A stretch of DNA of 64,000 nucleotides from Babesia bovis T2Bo (taxonomy: Eukaryota > Apicomplexa > Aconoidasida > Piroplasmida > Babesiidae), in assembly GCF_000165395.2 (NCBI RefSeq), contig NC_067396.1, forward strand, positions 682,001 to 746,000, written 5' to 3'. Both the position numbers and the translations under genes were made by a program. Position 1 is the stretch's first letter, and each line of letters opens with the position of its first letter. Shown in pieces: positions 35,782 to 45,676 of the stretch. The notes under the pieces are model-generated. The model worked only from the letters and a program-made list of their open reading frames with translations. It did not search any database and was not told the origin of the DNA.

Positions 35782-37200
35782 ATGGCAGATGACTGCCTTC
35801 GTTTCGTATATTCCAATGACCTCGATGGTCTAGTGTCGTGGTTGAAATCAGGTAGCACAGAGCGTTGGGACTTGCTCTATAAATCATTGCGCAACTCAAT
35901 TCATCGTCACGATGTAGCTGCTTTCGTATGTGAGAACTATGGTCTAGTTGGTAGCGGCATTATCAGGAGGCCTCGCAAGATATTTGGCGATGAGAGTCTG
36001 GACACTGTTGCTGCTGGTCTGGGTTCGGGATCTATCTACACTTCCGATAGCTCGCGTGCTGATCTAGATATGGAGGAGCGTATATCCATTGATGGCTATA
36101 GTCCTGGTATCTATATCGATTTACTAGGTGACGCAATTCCCAAAGTTGAAGCTGCATTGGCCTTTGTTGCTATAGTGGAGTCACTTAGGAATCGCCCTTG
36201 TGATATTGACCGATTGTTGCCACTACTCGCTACTACAGTAGAACGATCTGACGATTGTGCCCAAAGGATAACCACTTCTATGGCGGCAATCTTACAGGTA
36301 TATCATCTAGTGGAGGACGTTTCTCCCATTTTGGAATTTTCACGTCGGATGTGGTCCATGGATATACAGGAATCGCACAATGTATCTAAGATGAGTTTAA
36401 TCTCAGGTTTATTAAGGATACACACTGGTATATACCAGGGTAACACTGTTTTCACTGATTCCAATACTCCCATTTCCGTTGCCAACATGCTATGTTGTTG
36501 GCGTAGCGATATATACTCCTGGTCTTCACACATGTACATTTACAATGATTCAAGTAGATCAAATCATCTTGACACTACATCTTTGGATGACGCTTTGTGT
36601 TGCTATCGCTTGTTTACCTCTGACCACAGTCTTGTACCCCGTGTTTACTCAATACCATGTATCATATCTATCTATTTAAAGGTTGCTCACGTCCTTGCTG
36701 CTAGTCCCCGCAATCACAACGTCGATACACACACTATGGCATGGGATTTGGCTGAAATGTCAGTTTCTTTGATACAATCGGGGGTGGGTGTCCAACCTTC
36801 TATACCGCTGTCTGCTGAATTCATTTTTGCCTTGTTAAATTGTCATGCTGCATTACAACATGAGCGTGTGTTGTATATCCTGGATATGCTGATTGCTACA
36901 ATTGTTGATGATGATGCTTTGGTGACCTTTTTCGCTCGTATTACTCCTGGCTGTGACAGCGACACATCGTTGTCCTTGTGTCTATCTATATTCCACTCCA
37001 GATTAATGCACAGGTCAGATGATGTTACAGTTGGTACTATATCAGTTTTAAAGCGGGTATATGAGCGCATTGTCAATTCCGTTCATGACTTTGGTTCTAG
37101 CAAATCAATTTTAACTTCATGGTTGGATGAGCTCCGTTTGGCGGTAATTCCTGGTTCTCAGTGCCACAAGCTTCTTCAGGACATTCGCCATGTTTGCTAG
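35782..37200 (+). CDS. Unrecognised 472-residue helical protein
   Basis: Single-exon protein predicted to be largely alpha-helical and soluble. It starts MADDCLRFVYSNDLDGLVSW; further helices include AALAFVAIVESLRNRPCDID, ISIYLKVAHVLAAS, AEFIFALLNCHAALQHERVL, and ISVLKRVYERIVNSVHDFGS. The pattern could be an ARM/HEAT-like array, but I see no diagnostic motif. No signal peptide or membrane helix. It sits 58 bp after the secreted-protein gene and 39 bp before telomerase. Confidence 0.6.
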   Translation: MADDCLRFVYSNDLDGLVSWLKSGSTERWDLLYKSLRNSIHRHDVAAFVCENYGLVGSGIIRRPRKIFGDESLDTVAAGLGSGSIYTSDSSRADLDMEERISIDGYSPGIYIDLLGDAIPKVEAALAFVAIVESLRNRPCDIDRLLPLLATTVERSDDCAQRITTSMAAILQVYHLVEDVSPILEFSRRMWSMDIQESHNVSKMSLISGLLRIHTGIYQGNTVFTDSNTPISVANMLCCWRSDIYSWSSHMYIYNDSSRSNHLDTTSLDDALCCYRLFTSDHSLVPRVYSIPCIISIYLKVAHVLAASPRNHNVDTHTMAWDLAEMSVSLIQSGVGVQPSIPLSAEFIFALLNCHAALQHERVLYILDMLIATIVDDDALVTFFARITPGCDSDTSLSLCLSIFHSRLMHRSDDVTVGTISVLKRVYERIVNSVHDFGSSKSILTSWLDELRLAVIPGSQCHKLLQDIRHVC

Positions 37201-37239
37201 GGTGCCAAAACCTTTTGCGTATGCACTCTACCTGTTATA

Positions 37240-40200
37240 ATGGACCATTTTCGCCGTTTTAAACGTGTATGTCAACGTTTTTTGCAATGTCATGAACGTG
37301 TTGTTTTAGCTCATGAGCAGCTTATTGAATTGGTAGGGGACTCTGTAGAGCGTCTTTCAGTTAGGTTGGGCTTGGAGAATCTAGATTCCACTGACCCGAG
37401 TTACCTTTTGGCTGTTGCTGTATGCCGATGTATCTTGGTGCATAAGGAGTATGGTAGACCAGGTTTACATCACCCGGTTCCCAATGAGGACGGTGCAAGT
37501 ACTGGTGCTATGCATGGCTCTGTCGATACTCCAGAACTATCCTCGGCATTTTATCAATCTCATGGTATAACGGGCACTTCACTTGTGGTATCATTACAGA
37601 ATCCATCTGTTTTCTTCAATTCTTTGTTATTTTCCAATATCCATCGCATTGTAGGTGTGGATCTACTTACTGAGGTTATTAATACGCATCGAGTCCTAGT
37701 TCCGTATGATATATTCCGCGTTTCTTGTAATACCGAGTTTCGTTGGTTACTTGGCCACGCTGCTTCTCCTGACGAATTGATTTTGGTACAGAAATTATTG
37801 CTCGATTTATTGGATAGTATGGATTCCCGCGTACCTCAGCTTCGTTTAGGTCAGAAGCCGCTTATTGTGATTCAGTGTTCAGGTTCCATGATGTACAACA
37901 ACAACTTTTGGGTATCTAAGAAGCGCACAGGTCTCTGTGACATTGTACTATCTCGTCACGTTATGTTTTACAAGGATTCATTTAACCATAAGTTTGGCTT
38001 CCGTCCGTGTGACATGCTAGGTGCTCTGCTTCAGTGCGTTGGGCGATACCAATATCAGGGTAGATCGGTACCCTGTATGCCTTCGGGTGATTCTGCTACC
38101 TATCCTCAATCTGGCTCCAAGCTCATAAGCCAAGAACTAATCTATCCCGTTATGTCAATTAATCCTAGTGGCCATGGACATCGCAAGAAACCGACGTTAC
38201 CCAGTTCTGTTGACACCCGATATACCCGTTTGCATCATGTTTTTGAAAGTTTTAATAACACTCGAGACTGGTACACTTGGTATACATTACGTTACATTCT
38301 TTTTGACAAGAAGTTTTTCGATCCATCATTTCACGAGCGCAGGAGCAGTATGAAGTCCTTTATACGGGATTTGTCCACTGGCAGGCACATAACCAAGCCT
38401 GGTCGAATACGTGGTTCATTGCTACGTGGGCTATTCAAGTATTTCAAGATGTTTATAGATAGTTTGTGTTTATTTGACGTTGGCAGGGCCTATAGGTCGT
38501 GTTTGTGCAAGTTTCCTGTGGATAAAGGATCCAGCATTGCGACCAAGTCTATCGTTGCGTTTGTACACCTAGTTATAGATAGTGTGGTACCAGTAGATTT
38601 GTTAGGATGCCTCCATAATTTTCTCCGTTTCAAACAAGTTTGCCACAGTCTAGTTGTTTTGAACAAGGGTGAGCGACTTGACATGTCTCAGGTTATGTAT
38701 GGTTTCAGGGCCTCTGGTTGCAGTTGGTATTTATCAAAGCCATCTCGTTTAACTAAAGGTCAGACGGATACTATTTTATGTCACCTCAGCAGGCTTGTGT
38801 TTTTCCTATTAGAGCATTTAGTCATCCCGTTGTTACAACGTCATTTTTACGTTACTGAGAGCAATTTCAGCATGTATCGTTTGCATTACTTCAGCAAGCT
38901 GCGTTGGCACCAGATGGTACTGGAGGCTAATGCTGGGTATATATCAGATGTTGGAATTCAAGTAAGTGACCGGGTACCCCCTGCGGATTTCAGTGATCCC
39001 TTGAGGATTCGTTGGATTCCTAAGGTTTCGGGCATGCGTCCAATTTTAAATTGTAACTACTTTAAGGTTAACCGTGGTTCTGTTACAGGACCCATTTCAG
39101 TCAATGACATGATGCATATTCCATTTCACGCGCTTCGCGCTCATGTTCAGACAAACCCTAAGATTTTGGGTAACAGCATACTGGGTTACTCCGGGGCTTA
39201 CATATCTGTAAAGCGTTGGTGGCGTCGTTTTCGACGGAATGCAGTTTCATGGTCCAGGAACGGTATAGTTACTATCTACATTATTTTAGCTGATTTATCA
39301 CGTTGTTACGAGCGCATCGACCACAAGCGTTTAATGTTGCATTTGGAAAAGATTAGGTTTCGTGTACCCATGGGTTTCAATATGGTATATCGGCGTGACC
39401 TCATTCGCTTGGCCTCTTCGTGCAACTCCTACAGTCGTCGCATAACAGTGTTATCTAACACTGTTTCGTCATCTTTGGTTCATCAAAAATCGTTATTATC
39501 GCGTCGATTCGGTCAGGTTTCTATATATTCTCCGCAGGTTGTACCTTCTAGTCCTAGGTGCATTAGTATGCCGGATGTCATCCGGTTAGTGCGTACTTTA
39601 CTTGGGCGTAGGGTATCATTTCCCAAATGTTCTCCTAATGCCTCTATACACAACGGCGTTGGCATCCCTCAGGGATGCTGCATATCCCCTTTATTATGTA
39701 GCCTCTATCTATCCCAGGGCGATTTTAATGCTGATGTAATGAACTTGACTCATGCTAGTCGCTGTAACCTTTTACTCAGGTGGATTGACGACTTCATGTT
39801 TATTTCTGCCAATCCAGCGGATAACGATATTATGTTACGCCTTCTTAGGGACAGTAACACTTTTGGTGTATCTATAAATGACAAGCTGGTGACGTTACGT
39901 TTGGACGTTCCGGTATCTAAAGTTGATATCACAGGCAGTGCAACTAATGCTTCTTGTCCCAGTGGTGTAGCACCTATTCTTTCATGGATTAACTGCACCT
40001 TTGACTTTGATTTCGTCTTAGGCAAGCTGAATGCTACACTAATCCCTTGGAAGAACCCTTCGTGCAGCATTAGGGATAGTTTGAATTTATCACGTTCCAG
40101 ATTCTCTTCGTATATGTTTGCTTTTATTGAGCAGCGTCTCCTTGGTTACATTTCAAATCGGTTGAATCACGGTTTATTCACTAGTTTGGAGCTGAACACA

Positions 40201-40539
40201 CGTCGTTGTGTGCTTCAGAATGTCTATGTCGTTATGCGTATATGTATGATGAAACTACTGGTTGCCACTGATGCCGTATGCCGCCATTTTGGCGGTTTCG
40301 TGAATATACGTTATTTGGGCAGGTTATGCCACAAACTACTGAACTATATCGTTGGCATGGTGCTTCGCATAACTGATATGCGCCGTTCAGGTTTGCGTCA
40401 GGTGCTTCAGCTTGCTGTTATTTATACTTTATCTCCTGGTTGGATACCCAGGCTTTCTCGACGTTACGGTCGTCGTCGTATTCGTTTTATTAAATCGATT
40501 GAGCGCAAGTTTCATGGTGTATGGCCCTCGTATGACTAG
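37240..40539 (+). CDS. TERT: Telomerase reverse transcriptase
   Basis: Catalytic subunit of telomerase, a 1099-residue single-exon protein. The RNA-binding region contains a basic, aromatic stretch (SMMYNNNFWVSKKRTGLCDI, around residue 215). The reverse-transcriptase domain has motifs 1/2 (RIRWIPKVSGMRPILNCNYF, about 590), A (ILADLSRCYERIDHKRL, about 683), B' (GIPQGCCISPLLCSLYL, about 807), C (LLRWIDDFMFISANP, about 847) and D/E (SWINCTFDFDF). The catalytic aspartates (one in A, two in C) are present. The motif A-to-C spacing, with a long insertion (IFD) between A and B', separates TERT from other reverse transcriptases. The C-terminal extension is basic. Confidence 0.93.
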   Translation: MDHFRRFKRVCQRFLQCHERVVLAHEQLIELVGDSVERLSVRLGLENLDSTDPSYLLAVAVCRCILVHKEYGRPGLHHPVPNEDGASTGAMHGSVDTPELSSAFYQSHGITGTSLVVSLQNPSVFFNSLLFSNIHRIVGVDLLTEVINTHRVLVPYDIFRVSCNTEFRWLLGHAASPDELILVQKLLLDLLDSMDSRVPQLRLGQKPLIVIQCSGSMMYNNNFWVSKKRTGLCDIVLSRHVMFYKDSFNHKFGFRPCDMLGALLQCVGRYQYQGRSVPCMPSGDSATYPQSGSKLISQELIYPVMSINPSGHGHRKKPTLPSSVDTRYTRLHHVFESFNNTRDWYTWYTLRYILFDKKFFDPSFHERRSSMKSFIRDLSTGRHITKPGRIRGSLLRGLFKYFKMFIDSLCLFDVGRAYRSCLCKFPVDKGSSIATKSIVAFVHLVIDSVVPVDLLGCLHNFLRFKQVCHSLVVLNKGERLDMSQVMYGFRASGCSWYLSKPSRLTKGQTDTILCHLSRLVFFLLEHLVIPLLQRHFYVTESNFSMYRLHYFSKLRWHQMVLEANAGYISDVGIQVSDRVPPADFSDPLRIRWIPKVSGMRPILNCNYFKVNRGSVTGPISVNDMMHIPFHALRAHVQTNPKILGNSILGYSGAYISVKRWWRRFRRNAVSWSRNGIVTIYIILADLSRCYERIDHKRLMLHLEKIRFRVPMGFNMVYRRDLIRLASSCNSYSRRITVLSNTVSSSLVHQKSLLSRRFGQVSIYSPQVVPSSPRCISMPDVIRLVRTLLGRRVSFPKCSPNASIHNGVGIPQGCCISPLLCSLYLSQGDFNADVMNLTHASRCNLLLRWIDDFMFISANPADNDIMLRLLRDSNTFGVSINDKLVTLRLDVPVSKVDITGSATNASCPSGVAPILSWINCTFDFDFVLGKLNATLIPWKNPSCSIRDSLNLSRSRFSSYMFAFIEQRLLGYISNRLNHGLFTSLELNTRRCVLQNVYVVMRICMMKLLVATDAVCRHFGGFVNIRYLGRLCHKLLNYIVGMVLRITDMRRSGLRQVLQLAVIYTLSPGWIPRLSRRYGRRRIRFIKSIERKFHGVWPSYD

Positions 40540-40589
40540 TTCCAATGTAATTATCAAAACCTGTATCATTAATGTAGTTCTTTGTGTTA

Positions 40590-42111
40590 CTATAGTTCTA
40601 CGCATTGTCTGAAAATAGGGTCTTGTTTAGGTTGTCCTACCAAACGCCCCTTCAAGCTTATTCGTGTGGCCTTTATCGGCTTTCGTAGAAGTGGGAACAG
40701 GACATGTGACAATTTATCCTTGTAGAACGGTCGTGGCCCTAATTGGAAATGTGCCGGTGTACCGGTTGCTCTGTATACTAGCAACGGTGGAGGAGCGTTG
40801 TATCTACCAGGTCGCCATACATATGGCTTGATATTGCGTATCCAATGCATCCGCTTGCTCTTGCGCACTACACTATGTTTCTTGTATGTTATCTTGCTCG
40901 TTTGGCTGCAGAACTTGAGCACTGACTCATCAAACTCAATCAGTCTCTGTGTAGCCCTGCTGAAGTATACTGCTGCCGGTTGTACCTATAGAATATGTCC
41001 ACTTAACATGGACCTATACCTCTAATTCAGGCCGTTTCTCATGGGCTACTTCTATCAGTGCCTTTGCAATATTGCGTGCTTCACCAAGTTGTTTATGCAC
41101 TAGCCGCAGCTGCTTGATGGCGTATACTGGCTTTGGGCTATCGGCTTGCGTGATAACTTCGTATGCCTCTTCGATTGTCGCTTGTGCGCCTTTAATGGGC
41201 TCGTAGCCGCTAATGGAATCCGATAGAAGCGGCATTAACAAATTGGAAATTCCCATGCGATTAACTTGTTCCAATGCAGTTTTGACCACATGTCTAACCT
41301 TGAGCACAGCATCTCTAGAGCTGGTTTCTAGGGTAATTGTGTAACGTCTTTAATTCCCTTACCTAAGAAAAACGGTGTGATGACGAATCCTATTACAGTG
41401 GCCCTGGTGGCTCCAAATGGCGGTGTGAGTATGACATCACCTGGCTTTGGTGTATTACACTTTACGGAACACACCTATTTGCAGTGCCTTGAACTCCTTA
41501 ATGGCCGATTCATACTCCTTTGGTGATTTGAATTGCTCGCGCATATCTTCAATTGCCTTCATGCGCTCTGCGATTATGGCTTTTGCTCTTTTAACCAGTG
41601 CGGTGATCAGCTTCTTCCCACCGCGCTCAAGTAACTGTAGTCCTGGGATTTATAATACGTTATACTACAACCTACCTAGGCCTCCATATGGCGTCAGGTT
41701 TGGTGGTACCCCAATCAGTATCGCATCTGCATCCATTTCTAGTATATTACCATGCTCCACTGATATAGTGCCATAGTGGTCTATTTCCAAGACTTCCAGG
41801 GCCCCTGCGTAGCCAGTGTCCAGCAATTGGTCGTCTAAAGCAGGTATTACTTTCTGATTCGAAGTGGTAGTCCGTCCAAAGGGCTGGCGGCACATTTCTT
41901 TAAATCCTGCTGGTGGTATAGGCCGCTCGTATGACGTATCCGTTTTGACCATGTTATGCCAATCCAATTGCTGCGATAGCGCTCTTTCCCTGATAGTCCG
42001 TAGCCTCGACTGTAAAAAGCTTCCAGTGCCAAATGCGCGGAATGATGGCATCCATTGCCTATGCACTAAGGAATGCCAATAGGCAATACTTAGCGGCTGT
42101 AAATGTCCCAT
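40590..42111 (-). CDS. Macro-domain protein with mitochondrial-type leader and basic C-terminus
   Basis: Starts MGHLQPLSIAYWHSLVHRQW with Arg-rich, acid-poor residues typical of a mitochondrial presequence. The core resembles a macro domain: TISVEHGNILEMDADAILIG, a long coiled insertion (ALVKRAKAIIAERMKAIEDM), GDVILTPPFGATRATVIGFV, then VRHVVKTALEQVNRMGISNL. The usual NAAN ADP-ribose segment is replaced by IGVPPN, so binding is doubtful. The last exons are basic (NIKPYVWRPGRYNAPPPLLV, KATRISLKGRLVGQ), as in mitoribosomal proteins, and end at TAG 40590-40592. At least four exons. Function unknown; a structural role in the divergent mitoribosome is one possibility. Confidence 0.65.
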
Positions 42112-42498
42112 AGGTTACACCCTTAGGTAATTACAGCAGTTTGGCTTCAGTAATATAGCGGTATATCTAGTGTATAGATCGACCTTCCAGAGGCTGTCTT
42201 ATATAAACAGGCTTCAGGGATTACGTACTAACACAGTGCAGACACGCCCATATGGCGTTGGGATGAGAACTGTAGAAATTTGATAATACAAGCTTCTAGT
42301 GGAACAGTTCCTATGGACGTTACTTGGTGTTAGACAGGTTCTGCATATTGGTGCCTGGTACGAATATATCTAGGATTACATACACACTGTCTATAAAAAA
42401 TTAACTAATACTGGCTGCTGCGATATCTTATGCTTGGCAGCGGCCTACACACTTAGGGTCTACACAATGCAGGTGTGAGTTGTCTACGGTCTTGTACA
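42112..42498. other. Divergent intergenic region
   Basis: About 390 bp between a minus-strand start and a plus-strand start. It contains a possible upstream mini-exon (ATGCAG followed by GT at 42468-42475) for the next gene. Nothing else recognised. Confidence 0.35.
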
Positions 42499-42846
42499 AT
42501 GGCATCCTATGGGTTACCAGGGAGTCCCATTGTACCCCTGGCGCCAAATACAAACCTATTCCCTTCGGACGGTGCGAGCAAGTACGGGATCATCACAACC
42601 TGCCCCGGAGGTGTATGCAGCAATGCGTACTACGACAAGATATTACGCTACACACCACAGGAGAGCTCTATTGGATTGAAATCTTATCTTAGGTTTGTGC
42701 CAATAGTCATAATAGTTCTGGTGGTACTTATCCTGCTGGCGTGGTTGGCGGGGTACATGCGGGAGCATTACCTTGAATACGAAGGTGCTCTTGAGAAGCG
42801 GCTTATTGACGCTATGGATGAGGAGGAAGAGCAAGTCCACGCATGA
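42499..42846 (+). CDS. Small single-pass membrane protein
   Basis: 115-residue protein, MASYGLPGSPIVPLAPNTNL at the start. One strong transmembrane helix lies near residues 70-91 (VPIVIIVLVVLILLAWLAGY), followed by an acidic cytosolic-type tail ending DEEEEQVHA. The N-terminal half contains two cysteines (TTCPGGVCSNAYYDK). No signal peptide, so type III or tail-anchor-like topology. Family not recognised. The 3' end is 15 bp from the convergent neighbour. Confidence 0.6.
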   Translation: MASYGLPGSPIVPLAPNTNLFPSDGASKYGIITTCPGGVCSNAYYDKILRYTPQESSIGLKSYLRFVPIVIIVLVVLILLAWLAGYMREHYLEYEGALEKRLIDAMDEEEEQVHA

Positions 42847-42861
42847 CTCACATCGCATATT

Positions 42862-43885
42862 TTAACTATTTCCACGTCCATACCTTTCTAGGTTCCAAAT
42901 AACCTCGTTAATCTTTGGTATACTTTGGTAGAGTATGCTCTTGGACAGTGACAGCAGGCTGTGTTTGATACTGTTGCAGATAGCTGAATTTTTAGGCGCC
43001 TGTATAATTAATTCATTGTCATACCGTTGTTACTTACATTGGCCTTATTGTCTAGTAGTGCGTTCTTGGTTTCAGTTACTAACTTGCGTTGTTGTATCAC
43101 TTCTAGTAGCAGTTCGTTTATCTTGTCTGTGGTACCGGGTGGCAAGGGTTCCTATATAGTCAGTATGCATACACTGCCAACTTACATCCAACTGTTTGTG
43201 GATGGAGCATAGATTCTGGTATCCCTGCAGCTGGTACAACAACCCGCTAATACGTTTATGTATCCCTATTACACGTTCGAAGTCGTCCAATATTGCATGG
43301 AACTCATGCTCTGCAGGCTCCTTGAAAACTCTAGAGCGGATATGCTATAACGTTATACATGGCTACCCGGGCTGCATACCAGGATATAGTCGTTACATGG
43401 CGGGCATACTACAGCGTTAAGACCCGCTCTGTACTCAGTTGGCCCTAGGAGCTTTACTGCATTTTTGCATAGTACACAACAAGTCTTCGTGCATAGTTGG
43501 CTGAGGGCAAATAGTGACTATAAACCAGGGACATACCATGCAAAGCGTAGGCTCTTGAACTCGAATATAGACGTTGGTACCAGCGGAGTTTTGCAGTGCG
43601 CGCACTCAACAGCATCTTCATTGATTGTTACAATTTCCAGCAGGCGTCTCACATCTTCCTGGCCTGCTGTCACATGAGGATACAGTGTTAGCTCTTTGGA
43701 TAGTCAACTGGATATAGGTGTCATCGAATGTTTAAAAGGTGGCAATTGACACAGTCATGGATTATACAACGGACAAATAGCGTAGGTAGCTATTAACTTA
43801 CATTGATGCCGGATTGCACTCTTAACACGTAATTTCCGTGGCGGCGAGCGCGCACGTTGAGAATCGCGCGTACAAGTATAATCAT
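42862..43885 (-). CDS. Zinc-finger and coiled-coil protein, unknown
   Basis: Five or more short exons that join in frame. The start is MIILVRAILNVRARRHGNYV (ATG 43885). Then come LTLYPHVTAGQEDVRRLLEI, AVECAHCKTPLVPTSIFEFK and TCCVLCKNAVKLLGPTEYRA with NAVVCPPCNDYIL, forming three CxxC pairs that could bind zinc. A coiled-coil stretch (LDDFERVIGIHKRISGLLYQ) follows, with helical ends KINELLLEVIQRKLVTETKN and INEVIWNLERYGRGNS at TAA 42862-42864. I do not recognise the family. The strong N-terminus and Cys pairs suggest a conserved protein rather than chance ORFs. Confidence 0.55.
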
Positions 43886-44346
43886 CCGTTAGATTACTGT
43901 ATATAATGTACATTTAGAATGCTTTTGGTGTAGTACTGGGTCAATATGACTACCAATTAGGTCTGGGCATAACACATCTAAAGTCTCGCGGTAGCAACGC
44001 GCACTGCATAATGAAATGCTTTCACATATTAGTTACCGCTACACCAGCCTAGGTGCAAACTATGAAATTGGAAATTACGTTACCGTAATGTGTTACACAT
44101 GGACACCTAATGAGATGTCGGTATATTATCCAGTGGGATACTATATATCTGCTGGTAATTTACATTAAATATCACGGTAACAGTTATGCAATTGCTGGAT
44201 AGTATCCTGGGGATCAATCATCTCGTGGGTGTAACATCGCCACTGTACAACACACCCGGTGTAGACACTTGCGTTAGAGTACCGATCCCGTTGGATTCCA
44301 TTTACACTTGGTGGCACCTGTTTTTATATAAGTGCACTTAGTGTTT
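43886..44346. other. Divergent intergenic region
   Basis: About 460 bp between divergent starts. No ORF, tRNA or repeat recognised; expected to contain two promoters. Confidence 0.35.
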
Positions 44347-45357
44347 ATGAACGTGGATATACGTGCTAGGGTGGGTATTACCACCTGTGATATGGCCACA
44401 CATGTGCAAGGGAATAGAGACATGTGAGGTTACAACAGGATATTTCAGGTGGTGACATTCTATTTCTCGCAGAGATTCTATGTTCTAATGGGATTATCGG
44501 GGTCATGCGTTGTATATATAACCTTTGCCGTAACGACATCACTGCCACGCGTATAGTTGTTTTGAGACCCAATGCATTCAAGTCAATGGCGGTGCCAGTG
44601 AATACGATATTACAGCAACTGTAATATGCGCAAATGCTTGCGACTTGTACGCGCCAGCGGTGCTGGTGTAGACTCCTGCATTCGTACATCCAGGTTTGAT
44701 CAGGAAACCCTCCTGAGGTTGATATCGCTTCCTAGTCGTAGCCGCACGGCCTATAGCCATTTTAGGGCTATCAAGTGTATACATTTGGGCAATCGCAGTG
44801 TTGATAGCACCCTGGGTGCTAAATCCCATCTGGTGTCTCCTATGTTAAAAACTGGTAATACATACAGATATAAGCACAGCCTCCCAAAACCGCAGTTTAG
44901 TGAGGACCCAGCGCAGGCAAAGGCAGATTCCATCCATCTATGTACTCATCAAGTTGGCTATTCCCTGGTAATACGGCGTATGTGCGGGTTATCGATGCCA
45001 CCAACAGCGTCACTGAAGGCATTAATACTACATAAAACAGCGAGAGTCTTTCCTATAGAATTGAGGTCGATACTATACAAGTTTTGTGCAAGTCACATGG
45101 GTGATATGAATCTAGAGGAGCTCAACATGATGGGTAAAATCGTTGACACGGCTCTCCAGTGTAATGACGCTAGCATTCTGGGTTACATCACTGCAAAGCG
45201 CCCAGTGGATGACGCGATGCTCAGTATGGCGCCTGTATGGACAAAGATATTGAACTACGTATGGAAGGACCATCCTTTGTTGCAAGACCTTAAAGCACAC
45301 TCTAGTGTGATGACTGCGGGTACTATACACTGTCAACATGTTTCCACAGGGGCGTGA
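44347..45357 (+). CDS. Unrecognised basic protein, three exons
   Basis: Exons join as MNVDIRAR (44347-44370), an intron of about 47 nt ending GGGAATAG, then RHVRLQQDISGGDILFLAEI through MAVPVNTILQQL, a 37-nt intron (GTAATATGCG...GCGCCAG), and then GAGVDSCIRTSRFDQETLLR to the stop after HCQHVSTGA. The second join keeps frame exactly and removes an otherwise apparent ATG at 44626. About 310 residues with an Arg-rich, acid-poor first half, compatible with mitochondrial import, and helices such as LRSILYKFCASHMGDMNLEE. Family not recognised. Confidence 0.5.
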
Positions 45358-45502
45358 TGTTGTATATGCTAGAACGAAGTACATATGGCGTCATTAATGG
45401 AATCATTCGAGTTTACGATGGGATCTCGACATGTCTGCAGCCGTTAAATATTACTACCGTTACTGGAATATGAATTGGAGACTACAGAATTAAGTTGTGA
45501 AC

Positions 45503-45676
45503 ATGTATGGCAGGTTTGCCAAGCACGGAATGCTATCCAGGTGGCCTGGGTGGATAGACAGGCTAGCAACGATGTTGCGGGGAAATTACATTCTCGCGTT
45601 GATTGGGGGTTTCAACGAGTTCTTCGCAGTGGTAAAATATGATGTGAATAATAAATTAATAGATGTGTGGCTTTAA
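45503..45676 (+). CDS. Putative 57-residue small protein
   Basis: Short ORF MYGRFAKHGMLSRWPGWIDR, then LATMLRGNYILALIGGFNEF and FAVVKYDVNNKLIDVWL. The basic amphipathic start followed by a hydrophobic segment resembles small inner-membrane subunits of mitochondrial complexes. No database support could be obtained, so coding status is uncertain. A second ORF (45663-45896) overlaps its end. Confidence 0.35.
   Translation: MYGRFAKHGMLSRWPGWIDRLATMLRGNYILALIGGFNEFFAVVKYDVNNKLIDVWL

Noticed and set aside
44626..45357. Separate gene starting at ATG 44626
   Set aside because: The first ten codons lie inside a 37-nt canonical intron; splicing joins the upstream exon in frame, so this ATG is not the start.
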